Notes under the pieces: generated by a model | What the model was told of the DNA's origin: nothing | Seen by the model: the letters and a program-made list of their open reading frames with translations, nothing else | The model's database searches: none | From: Ilumatobacteraceae bacterium | Lineage (GTDB): Bacteria > Actinomycetota > Acidimicrobiia > Acidimicrobiales > Iamiaceae | Length of the DNA stretch: 41,584 nucleotides | Reading direction: 5' to 3' | NCBI GenBank assembly: GCA_025463265.1 | Contig: JAOBWH010000201.1 | Coordinates: 1 to 41,584 of the forward strand | Shown: one piece after another, positions 1-6,791 of the stretch | How positions within the stretch are numbered: position 1 is the stretch's first letter | Layout of the letters: the number at the start of each line of letters is the position of its first letter | Position numbers and translations under genes: made by a program

Positions 1-199
1 CCGCTGAGGCCTCCCACGGCGCCATCGCCGCCACCGCCGCCCCATCGATCACACACGCCAGCTCGGCACGCGCCACCATCAGCCCGGTCAGCTCCGAACC
101 GTGCGCCGTCGCCGGATCGACATCGAGGACCCGGTCGAGCAGGGCGTGCGCCCGCTTCCGCCTCGCCTCTCGGTCCGGGTCCGTCGGCTGATCGAACAT
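1..199 (-). CDS. DUF222/HNH endonuclease-type protein, N-terminal part (runs off the left edge)
   Basis: Only the first 66 codons are in the window. The N-terminus is charged (MFDQPTDPDREARRKRAHAL) and is followed by a helix containing GSELTGLMVARAELACVIDG. This resembles the opening of the actinobacterial DUF222 (13E12-type) proteins, which usually carry an HNH nuclease domain at the C-terminus; that domain would lie outside the window, so a nuclease role is inference. The ATG at 199 is chosen because a TACGAT -10 hexamer ends 6 nt before it and no Shine-Dalgarno is present, the leaderless pattern seen at many genes here. Such genes are often multicopy and move between genomes. The fragment is too short for a firm family call. 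Confidence 0.55.
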   Translation of the reverse strand, partial: MFDQPTDPDREARRKRAHALLDRVLDVDPATAHGSELTGLMVARAELACVIDGAAVAAMAPWEASA

Positions 200-205
200 G
201 CCCTC

Positions 206-211
206 ATCGTA
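206..211 (-). promoter_or_regulatory. -10 hexamer TACGAT, leaderless start of the DUF222-type gene
   Basis: TACGAT on the minus strand ends 6 nt before the ATG at 199. This spacing puts the transcription start at or next to the start codon. Confidence 0.5.
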
Positions 212-285
212 CGAAGGGGGTATGACAGTGAAGCCGAACCCTTTCGACCCATTCGATGTGAGCTGCTCGACCGTGCTCCTGCTGC

Positions 286-450
286 TCAGGCTGCGACGAG
301 GTGAACCGGGATCCCGCGTTCGGTGGCTGCGGCGGCGAGGTGGGGGTTGTGGCCGGGGGTCTGCATGCAGATGTCGGCATCGAGGTGGATGGCCGCAGCA
401 AGCGCTTCGACGGAGATGAGGTTGAGGCGTGCCCACCGAACGTCGCACAT
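286..450 (-). pseudogene. 54-residue PIN-domain-like C-terminal remnant, coupled to the upstream reductase
   Basis: A 54-codon ORF starts with an ATG that shares one base with the stop of the saccharopine dehydrogenase-like gene (TGATG). The peptide contains ISVEALAAAIHLDADICMQ and then HLAAAATERGIPVHLV. This recalls the last helix-strand-helix-strand of PIN/VapC-like nucleases, where a D/E-A-x-x-L-A-x-A helix is followed by a strand and a final 'A...G(I/L)PV' segment. The N-terminal two thirds of a PIN fold, with the first acidic residues, are absent, so this is either a decayed toxin gene captured by read-through or a short protein of unknown role. Third-position GC and the natural residue mix suggest real coding ancestry. 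The family call is tentative. Confidence 0.4.
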
Positions 451-1652
451 CAGAGGTTCTTGCGGCCCCAGGGGGAGCCGTACTCGGTGAGCAGGTCGAG
501 GAAGGGGACGCTGTCGAAGGCTTCGGGACCCAGGACGCCGGCGCCGGACCAGGTGCCGTCGGCGATCAGTTCGAGGGCGACGACGGGGTTGATGGCGGTC
601 TGCCAGACGACGGCCTGGGAGCCGTACTCCTCCATCGTCTGCTCGTTGTCGACCACGTGGTAGAGGTACGTCGACAGAGGGTGACCGTCCTTGCCGGTGC
701 CGGTCACCCAGGTGCCGGCGCAGGTCTTGCCCGACATCTTGTCGCCGAGGGTAGCGGGGTCCGGGAGGCAGGCGGCGACCACGTCGCGGGGCGACACCTG
801 GCCGCCGCGCACCGACACCGGCGCCGTGGCGTCGAGGCCGAGCTTGTGGATGGTGCGGAGCACGTCGATGAACTCGTCGCCGAGGCCGTACTTGAACGTC
901 GAGCGCCGGCAGTCCACCCAGCGCGGGATGAGCAGCACCTCCTCGTGCTCGACGTTGACGCACTCGACGGGGCCGATGCCGTCGGGGAAGTCGAACACCT
1001 CGGCGCCGCTGAAGGGCTCGGTGGTGTACCAGCCGCGGTCCGCCTCCCAGATGACGGGCGGGTTGAGGCACTCCTCGATGGTGGTCCAGATGGAGAACGA
1101 CGGGGCGAAGTCGTAGCCCGTCACCACGAGGTTGGCGCCGTCGCGCACCCCGACCTCGTCGATGTCGTCGAAGAGGACGTCGGCGGCGTAGCGGGCGAAC
1201 ACGTCGGACAGGCCGGGCTCGACGCCCATGCCGACGAGGGCCAGCCGGCCGGCGGACTCCCACTGCTCGGCGGCGGCGAACTGCTCGTCGCCGAGCTTCA
1301 CCCCGCACTCCGCGTAGGGCCGATCGGGGTGGGGTTGGGACAGCGACATGGCCATGTCCAGGTAGTCCGCACCGGCGGCGAAGGCGGCGTCGAACAGCGG
1401 CATCACGAACCGGGGGTCGGCAGCGTTCATGAGGACCGTCGAGTCCTCGGCCCGCAGCACGGCCTCGACGGCGACCCGGTCCGAGGCGTCGAGCGCCACC
1501 CCCTTGGCCCGGTCGCCGAACGAGGCGGCCGCAGCGGCGGCTCGCCCCTCGTCGATGTCGGCCACCACCAGTGACTCGATGAAGTCGCGCCGGGCTGCGA
1601 TCTTCACGAACGCGGAGCCGACCCCGCCCGCGCCCACCAGCAGGACACGCAT
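450..1652 (-). CDS. saccharopine dehydrogenase family NAD(P)-dependent reductase
   Basis: A 400-residue protein opening MRVLLVGAGGVGSAFVKIAA, a Rossmann nucleotide-binding loop (GAGGVGS). The acidic 'VVADID' strand end at about residues 34-39 is typical of NAD(P) oxidoreductases of the saccharopine dehydrogenase/carboxynorspermidine dehydrogenase family. The C-terminal half carries the family's substrate domain (WYTTEPFSGAEVFDFPDGIG and later YGSQAVVWQTAINP). These enzymes make or cleave a secondary amine between an amino acid or polyamine and an oxo-acid or semialdehyde. The ATG overlaps the stop of the aldehyde dehydrogenase by one base (TGATG), so the two are translationally coupled and probably act in one route, such as lysine or polyamine breakdown. 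The exact substrate cannot be read from sequence. A longer reading frame through this start is a shadow of the upstream gene. Confidence 0.85.
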   Translation of the reverse strand: MRVLLVGAGGVGSAFVKIAARRDFIESLVVADIDEGRAAAAAASFGDRAKGVALDASDRVAVEAVLRAEDSTVLMNAADPRFVMPLFDAAFAAGADYLDMAMSLSQPHPDRPYAECGVKLGDEQFAAAEQWESAGRLALVGMGVEPGLSDVFARYAADVLFDDIDEVGVRDGANLVVTGYDFAPSFSIWTTIEECLNPPVIWEADRGWYTTEPFSGAEVFDFPDGIGPVECVNVEHEEVLLIPRWVDCRRSTFKYGLGDEFIDVLRTIHKLGLDATAPVSVRGGQVSPRDVVAACLPDPATLGDKMSGKTCAGTWVTGTGKDGHPLSTYLYHVVDNEQTMEEYGSQAVVWQTAINPVVALELIADGTWSGAGVLGPEAFDSVPFLDLLTEYGSPWGRKNL

Positions 1653-3079
1653 CAGAAGGCGCTCATCACGTGCTTGATGCGGGTGTAGTCCTCGAGGCCG
1701 TACTTGCTCAGGTCCTTGCCGGTGCCCGAGTGCTTGAAGCCGCCGTGGGGCATCTCGGCGACCAGCGGGATGTGGGTGTTGATCCAGACGCAGCCGAAGT
1801 CGAGGCGGCGCGACACCCGCAGGGCCCGGGCGTGGTCCGTGGTGAACACGCTGGAGGCCAGGCCGTACTCCACGCCGTTGGCGAAGCGGAGCGCCTCGTC
1901 CTCGTCGGCGAAGGACTGGAGCGTGATGACCGGGCCGAAGATCTCGCTCTGGATGAGCTCGTCGTCCTGGCGGAGGCCGCTGACCACCGTGGGGGCGAAG
2001 AAGTAGCCGGCATCGCCCACCTGCGACCCGCCGGCCAGGACCGAGGCGTGCGCCGGGGCGCGCGACACGATGCCCGCCACCCGCTCGAGCTGGTTGGCGT
2101 TGTTGAGCGGGCCGAAGTCGGCGTCGGTGTCCGACGGAGGGCCGGTGGTGTGGGCGTGGGCCTGCGCGGTGAGCGCCGCGGCCAGCTCGTCGTGGATGGC
2201 GGGCGCGGCCAGCACCCGGGTGGCGGCGGTGCAGTCCTGGCCGGCGTTGAAGTACCCGGCGATGGCGATGGCCTCGGCGGCCGCCTCGATGTCGGCATCC
2301 TCGAACACGAGGACCGGGGCCTTGCCGCCGAGCTCGAGGTGCACGTTCTTGAGGTCGTCGGCGGCGCTGCGCATGACCTCCATGCCGGCGCGGACCGAGC
2401 CGGTGATCGACACCATCTGCGGGATCTTGTGCGAGACGAGCGCGGCACCGGTGTCGCGGTCGCCGCAGATCACGTTGAGCACGCCGGCCGGGAACACCTC
2501 GGCGGCCAGCTCCGCCAGCTTGAGCGTCGACACGGGGGTGGTGTCCGACGGCTTGAGCACCACCGTGTTGCCGGCGGCCAGGGCCGGTGCGATCTTCCAG
2601 ACCGCCATCATCATCGGGTAGTTCCAGGGCGTGACCTGGGCGCACACCCCGATGGGCTCCCGGCGGATCCACGACGTGTGGCCCTCCATGTACTCCCCGG
2701 CCGAGGTGCCCTCGAGGACCCGAGCTGCGCCGGCGAAGAAGCGGATCTGGTCGACCATGGGCGGCACCTCCTCCCCGGACGTGAGCCCGATGGGCTTGCC
2801 GGTGTTCTCCGACTCCATCGCGACCAGCTCGTCGGCGTGGGCCTCGACCAGGTCGGCGAACTTCAGCAGCGCCCGCTGGCGGTCGCCGGGCGTGGTGTCC
2901 CGCCAGGTCTCGAACGCCGTGGCCGCCGCCTGGCACGCCGCGTCGACGTCGGCGGCGCCGGAGCGGGGCGAGGTGGCGAACACCTCGCCGGTGGACGGGT
3001 CGACCAGGTCGATGGTGGCGCCGTCCGCGGCGTCTGCGGGGGCACCTCCCACCAGGTTCTGCAGGGCACGAGCGGTCAC
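1652..3079 (-). CDS. patD: aldehyde dehydrogenase, gamma-aminobutyraldehyde dehydrogenase (PatD/YdcW) type
   Basis: A 475-residue NAD-dependent aldehyde dehydrogenase. Visible motifs are the cofactor-binding VTPWNYPMMM (about 149-158), the general base Glu in ELGGKAP (Glu249), the nucleophile Cys in NAGQDCTAATR (Cys283) and the C-terminal EMPHGGFKHSGTGKD. The NAGQDCTAA block and the ending KYGLEDYTRIKHVM match the E. coli YdcW/PatD subgroup as I recall it, which oxidises 4-aminobutanal from putrescine to GABA. The GTG at 3079 is chosen because GGAGG lies about 5 nt before it, and the upstream in-frame ATG would add a non-conserved tail. It is the first gene of a tightly coupled pair with the saccharopine dehydrogenase-like reductase. 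Function by family is strong; the in vivo substrate is inferred. Confidence 0.87.
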   Translation of the reverse strand: MTARALQNLVGGAPADAADGATIDLVDPSTGEVFATSPRSGAADVDAACQAAATAFETWRDTTPGDRQRALLKFADLVEAHADELVAMESENTGKPIGLTSGEEVPPMVDQIRFFAGAARVLEGTSAGEYMEGHTSWIRREPIGVCAQVTPWNYPMMMAVWKIAPALAAGNTVVLKPSDTTPVSTLKLAELAAEVFPAGVLNVICGDRDTGAALVSHKIPQMVSITGSVRAGMEVMRSAADDLKNVHLELGGKAPVLVFEDADIEAAAEAIAIAGYFNAGQDCTAATRVLAAPAIHDELAAALTAQAHAHTTGPPSDTDADFGPLNNANQLERVAGIVSRAPAHASVLAGGSQVGDAGYFFAPTVVSGLRQDDELIQSEIFGPVITLQSFADEDEALRFANGVEYGLASSVFTTDHARALRVSRRLDFGCVWINTHIPLVAEMPHGGFKHSGTGKDLSKYGLEDYTRIKHVMSAF

Positions 3080-3108
3080 GGCAACCTCCAAGTGGGCGGG
3101 GTGAGCGG

Positions 3109-3114
3109 ACTGTA
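3109..3114 (-). promoter_or_regulatory. probable -10 hexamer (TACAGT) of the patD operon
   Basis: TACAGT on the minus strand lies 29 nt before the GTG start, leaving a short leader that carries the GGAGG ribosome-binding site. No convincing -35 is seen. Confidence 0.35.
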
Positions 3115-3154
3115 CCCGGACCTCCGGAGGGCGAGTTGGACGTGCGTCCGGTGG

Positions 3155-3160
3155 TACCGT
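3155..3160 (+). promoter_or_regulatory. possible -10 hexamer (TACCGT) for the nucleotide-sugar dehydrogenase
   Basis: TACCGT sits 37 nt before the ATG at 3198. The leader would carry the purine-rich AGGGAGAAC before the ATG. The call rests on the hexamer and on the divergent gene arrangement only. Confidence 0.3.
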
Positions 3161-3197
3161 CAGACGCCGCAAGAGGGCCGAGGGGACCAGGGAGAAC

Positions 3198-4484
3198 ATG
3201 AGCGAATCCATTCCGAACGCTGCGACGCGGGTGGTGGTCATCGGGCAGGGCTACGTCGGCCTCCCGCTGGCGGTCCGAGCGGTCGAGCAGGGCTACGACG
3301 TCGTCGGGTACGACCTCGACCAGGGGCGGATCGCACAGCTCGCATCGGGCAGCTCGTTCATCGAGGACATCGCCGACGAGCGGCTCCAGGCCGTCTTGGC
3401 CACGGGCCGCTTCACGCCCAGCGCCGACGCCGCCGACCTCGAGGGGTTCGACATCGCGGTCATCTCCGTGCCCACGCCGCTGCGCGAGGGCTCACCGGAC
3501 CTCACCTACATCGAGGCGTCGGCCGAGCAGCTCGGCGCGGTGCTGAAGCCCGGTGCGTGCGTCATCCTCGAGTCGACCACCTATCCCGGCACCACCGAGG
3601 AGCTCATGCTCCCGATCCTGGAGAAGGCCAGCGGGCTCAAGGCCGGCACCGACTTCCAGGCCGGCTACTCCCCCGAGCGCATCGACCCGGGGAACAAGAC
3701 CTACACCCTCGAGACCACGCCGAAGGTGGTGTCGGGCATCGACGAGGCCAGCCTCGCCCGGGTCCAGGGGTTCTACGACGACATCGTCACCACGACGGTC
3801 CCCGTGCGCTCGCCGAAGGAGGCGGAGCTCACCAAGCTGCTGGAGAACACCTTCCGGCACGTCAACATCGCGCTCGTCAACGAGCTGGCGATGTTCGCCC
3901 GGGACCTGGGCATCGACATCTGGGAGGCCATCGACGCGGCGGAGAGCAAGCCGTTCGGGTTCATGCCGTTCCGCCCGGGCCCGGGCGTGGGCGGGCACTG
4001 CCTGCCCATCGATCCGTCGTACCTGTCGTGGCGGGTGAAGCAGTCGCTCGGCCAGACGTTCCGGTTCGTCGAGCTGGCCAACGACGTCAACGAGCACATG
4101 CCCGACTACGTGATCCGCCGGCTGGTCGCTGCGCTCAACGACCGCGAGCTGTCGGTCAAGGGCCGGCGGGTGCTCGTGCTCGGCCTGGCGTACAAGAAGA
4201 ACACCGGTGATGACCGGGAGTCGCCCAGCACCCGCATCATCGAGCTGCTGTCGGACCTCCAGGCCGATCTGGCCGTGTGCGACCCGCACGTCGACCCGGC
4301 GCGCAGTCACGCCATCGGCACCGCCGACTACGTGGAGCTCACCGAGGCCGAGGTGGCCAAAGCCGACGCCGTCGTCGTGCTCGTCGACCACGACGCGTTC
4401 GACCTGGACCTGGTCGCCCGCACCGCGTCCTACGTGCTCGACACCCGCCGGTGCATGACGGGACCGGTCGTCGAGCACCTGTAG
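3198..4484 (+). CDS. UDP-sugar 6-dehydrogenase (nucleotide-sugar dehydrogenase)
   Basis: A 428-residue member of the UDP-glucose/GDP-mannose/UDP-HexNAc dehydrogenase family, which oxidises the sugar C6 to the uronic acid in two NAD-dependent steps. The N-terminal Rossmann loop is GQGYVGLP (16-23). The central domain contains GYSPERIDPGNK and ELTKLLENTFRHVNIA. The catalytic cysteine is Cys268 in GPGVGGHCLPIDP. The C-terminal UDP-binding domain begins near KGRRVLVLGLAYKKNTGDDRE. The form of these motifs is closer to UDP-N-acetyl-hexosamine dehydrogenases (WbpA/WecC group) than to classical UDP-glucose dehydrogenases, but the substrate is not certain. It heads the envelope block and probably supplies an acidic sugar for a surface polysaccharide. 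AGGGAGAAC precedes the ATG. Confidence 0.88.
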   Translation: MSESIPNAATRVVVIGQGYVGLPLAVRAVEQGYDVVGYDLDQGRIAQLASGSSFIEDIADERLQAVLATGRFTPSADAADLEGFDIAVISVPTPLREGSPDLTYIEASAEQLGAVLKPGACVILESTTYPGTTEELMLPILEKASGLKAGTDFQAGYSPERIDPGNKTYTLETTPKVVSGIDEASLARVQGFYDDIVTTTVPVRSPKEAELTKLLENTFRHVNIALVNELAMFARDLGIDIWEAIDAAESKPFGFMPFRPGPGVGGHCLPIDPSYLSWRVKQSLGQTFRFVELANDVNEHMPDYVIRRLVAALNDRELSVKGRRVLVLGLAYKKNTGDDRESPSTRIIELLSDLQADLAVCDPHVDPARSHAIGTADYVELTEAEVAKADAVVVLVDHDAFDLDLVARTASYVLDTRRCMTGPVVEHL

Positions 4485-4512
4485 GCAGCTCGGCCCCGGC
4501 CCCCACCACAAT

Positions 4513-4518
4513 TAGGCT
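4513..4518 (+). promoter_or_regulatory. -10 hexamer TAGGCT, leaderless start of ubiA
   Basis: TAGGCT ends 6 nt before the ATG at 4525, within a short AT-rich island (CAATTAGGCT) in otherwise GC-rich DNA. No ribosome-binding site is present. Confidence 0.6.
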
Positions 4519-4524
4519 GCGCCG

Positions 4525-5406
4525 ATGCCCCGATCCCTCTCCCGCGCCCTGTTGGCCGAGGCGCGCCCGAAGCAGTGGATCAAGAACCTCCTGGTCTTCG
4601 CCGCGCCGGCCGCGGCTGGCGTCATCGACGAGCCCAAGGCGCTCGGTCAGACGATCGTGGCGTTCGTCTGCTTCTGCCTGGCCGCCTCGGGGACCTACTA
4701 CCTCAACGACGCCGCCGACATCGAGGCCGACCGCCTCCACCCCAAGAAGCAGTTCCGACCCATCGCCGCAGGCGAGATCGATCTGCCGCTCGCCCGGGTC
4801 CTGGGCGTCGGAGCGATCCTGATGGCGGTCGTGCTCGCCTTCGCGGTCAACTGGCACCTGGCGGTCACGGTCGGGGCCTACGTCGTGCTCACCACCACCT
4901 ACAGCCTCTGGATGAAGCACGTGGCGGTGCTCGACGTCGTCGGGGTGGCCGCCGGGTTCGTGCTGCGGGCCATCGGCGGCGCCGCCGCCGTCGACGTGCC
5001 GATCTCGGACTGGTTCTTCATCGTCGCCTCGTTCGGCTCGCTGCTGATGGTGGTGGGCAAGCGCCGGGCCGAGACCGAGGAGATGGGTGCGGCGGCCGCC
5101 GAGTTCCGGCCCACCCTCGGCATGTACCCCCGGGAGTACCTGGCCCAGCTCCAGACCATCGCGACCGCCGTGGTGCTCGTGGGCTACTGCCTCTGGGCGT
5201 TCGAGAAGGCGGCGGTGTCGGAGTCGTCCACGCCGTGGTTCGAGCTGTCGATCGTCCCGTTCGCGGTCGCGGTTCTCCGGTACGTCCTCCTGCTCGACAC
5301 CGGCCACGGCGGCGCGCCCGAGGATGTGGTGCTCAGCGATCGGGCGCTCCAGATCATGGGAGGCGTGTGGCTGGTGGTCTTCGCCATCGGGGTGTACTCG
5401 GCATGA
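4525..5406 (+). CDS. ubiA: decaprenyl-phosphate phosphoribosyltransferase (UbiA family)
   Basis: A 293-residue integral membrane prenyltransferase of the UbiA superfamily. The first Asp-rich motif is NDAADIEAD (61-69), followed by RLHPKKQFRPIAAGEI, the form seen in Mycobacterium Rv3806c-type 5-phospho-alpha-D-ribose-1-diphosphate:decaprenyl-phosphate 5-phosphoribosyltransferases. The KRRAETEE stretch after the middle helices is also typical. About eight hydrophobic helices are visible. The product is decaprenyl-phosphoryl-5-phosphoribose, precursor of the arabinose donor DPA. The next gene is dprE1 and the two overlap by 4 bp (ATGA), so both acting on the same lipid-linked sugar is well supported. 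Rv3806c is 302 residues, so the length is normal. Transcription is probably leaderless. Confidence 0.9.
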   Translation: MPRSLSRALLAEARPKQWIKNLLVFAAPAAAGVIDEPKALGQTIVAFVCFCLAASGTYYLNDAADIEADRLHPKKQFRPIAAGEIDLPLARVLGVGAILMAVVLAFAVNWHLAVTVGAYVVLTTTYSLWMKHVAVLDVVGVAAGFVLRAIGGAAAVDVPISDWFFIVASFGSLLMVVGKRRAETEEMGAAAAEFRPTLGMYPREYLAQLQTIATAVVLVGYCLWAFEKAAVSESSTPWFELSIVPFAVAVLRYVLLLDTGHGGAPEDVVLSDRALQIMGGVWLVVFAIGVYSA

Positions 5407-6764
5407 ACCGGGCCCAGCGCACGCGCCTCACCGGGTGGGCCAACACCGCACCGACCGGCGCGGAGGTGTCCCGGCCCGACGACGTCGAGGAGCTGGCCGG
5501 CTCCCTCGGCCTCGACGCGCCTCGCGGCCTCATCGCCCGTGGCCTGGGTCGCTCCTACGGCGATCCGGCCCAGAACGCCGGCGGCCTGGTGGTGGACGCC
5601 ACGCGGGTCTCGGGGATCACCGACCTCGACATCACCGGCGGACGGGTGACGGCCCTGGCGGGCACCAGCCTCGACGACCTGATGCGCTGGCTCGTGCCGC
5701 TCGGCTGGTTCGTGCCGGTGACGCCGGGGACGCGGCAGGTGACGGTCGGCGGCGCGATCGCCTCGGACATCCACGGCAAGAACCACCACAAGGCGGGTTC
5801 GTGGTGCGACGCGGTGGAGGCCATCACGATCGTCACGCCGGCGCACGGCCGGCGGCGCATCACCCCCGCCGATGACCCCGAGCTGTTCTGGGCGACCGCC
5901 GGCGGCATGGGGCTCACCGGGGTGATCCTCGACGCCACGTTCCGCCTCAACCGCATCGAGACCAGCCTGCTCTCGGTCGACACGGACCGCACCCCGGACC
6001 TCGACACCACGCTCGCCCTCCTCGAGCACGGCGACGCGGACTACGAGTACTCCGTGGCCTGGCTCGACCTCATGGCGAAGGGGACGTCGATGGGCCGCTC
6101 GATCCTGGGACGGGGCCGGTTCGCCACGCTCGATGAGCTGTCGGCGCGCCAGCGGCGCCACCCGCTGGCGTTCCACTCCACCACCCTCGCCACCGCACCG
6201 AAGGTGGTGCCGCCCCGCCTCATCAACCCGCTCACGATCCGGGCGTTCAACGAGGCGTGGTTCCGCAAGGCGCCGAAGCGGGCGCGCGGCCAGATCCACG
6301 GCATCACCGAGTTCTTCCACCCGCTGGACCTCGTCGACCGGTGGAACCGCCTCTACGGCCGGACCGGCATCGTCCAGTGGCAGTTCGTGATCCCGCTCGA
6401 CGCGGTCGACGAGCTTCGGACCATCATCGGCGAGCTCAGCGCGTCGGGCCACCCGTCGTTCCTGACGGTCCTGAAGCGGATGGGGCCGAGCAACCCGGGT
6501 CCGCTCTCGTTCCCCATCGAGGGCTGGACCCTCACGTTCGACGTCCCCGCGCACGGGGCCGCCCTCGGTCCCCTGCTCGACCGCCTCGACCGGCGCGTCG
6601 TCGAGTCCGGCGGACGGATCTACCTGGCGAAGGACAGCCGGATGGATCCCGACCTCCTGCCGGCGATGTACCCGCGGCTCGACGAGTGGCTGGCGGTGCG
6701 CCGCTCGGTCGACCCGAAGCAGCAGATCATGAGCGACCTGGCCCGGCGGCTCCGCCTCAGCTGA
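5403..6764 (+). CDS. dprE1: decaprenylphospho-beta-D-ribofuranose 2-oxidase (DprE1)
   Basis: A 453-residue FAD-dependent oxidase that converts decaprenylphosphoryl-ribose to the 2-keto intermediate of DPA synthesis. The FAD-binding part has RGLGRSYGD (46-54) and SDIHGKNHHKAGS (121-133), including His124, equivalent to His132 of M. tuberculosis DprE1. The C-terminus has GGRIYLAKDSR with Lys410, equivalent to Lys418, and the ending DPKQQIMSDLARRL is typical. The benzothiazinone target Cys387 of the mycobacterial enzyme aligns with Thr378 here (GWTLTFDVP against GWNICVDFP, recalled from memory). The ATG overlaps the ubiA stop (ATGA), so translation is coupled. DprE2, the reductase partner that usually follows, is not in the window. 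Confidence 0.92.
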   Translation: MNRAQRTRLTGWANTAPTGAEVSRPDDVEELAGSLGLDAPRGLIARGLGRSYGDPAQNAGGLVVDATRVSGITDLDITGGRVTALAGTSLDDLMRWLVPLGWFVPVTPGTRQVTVGGAIASDIHGKNHHKAGSWCDAVEAITIVTPAHGRRRITPADDPELFWATAGGMGLTGVILDATFRLNRIETSLLSVDTDRTPDLDTTLALLEHGDADYEYSVAWLDLMAKGTSMGRSILGRGRFATLDELSARQRRHPLAFHSTTLATAPKVVPPRLINPLTIRAFNEAWFRKAPKRARGQIHGITEFFHPLDLVDRWNRLYGRTGIVQWQFVIPLDAVDELRTIIGELSASGHPSFLTVLKRMGPSNPGPLSFPIEGWTLTFDVPAHGAALGPLLDRLDRRVVESGGRIYLAKDSRMDPDLLPAMYPRLDEWLAVRRSVDPKQQIMSDLARRLRLS

Positions 6765-6791
6765 GCGGCCCCGGGGCGGGCGGAGCGCAGA

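Noticed and set aside
450-2936. Apparent 828-residue fusion protein on the minus strand
   Set aside because: The first half is an out-of-frame reading of the aldehyde dehydrogenase gene; the real reductase starts at 1652.
4575-6764. Apparent 729-residue fusion ending in DprE1
   Set aside because: The N-terminal part is an out-of-frame reading of ubiA; the real dprE1 start at 5403 overlaps the ubiA stop.
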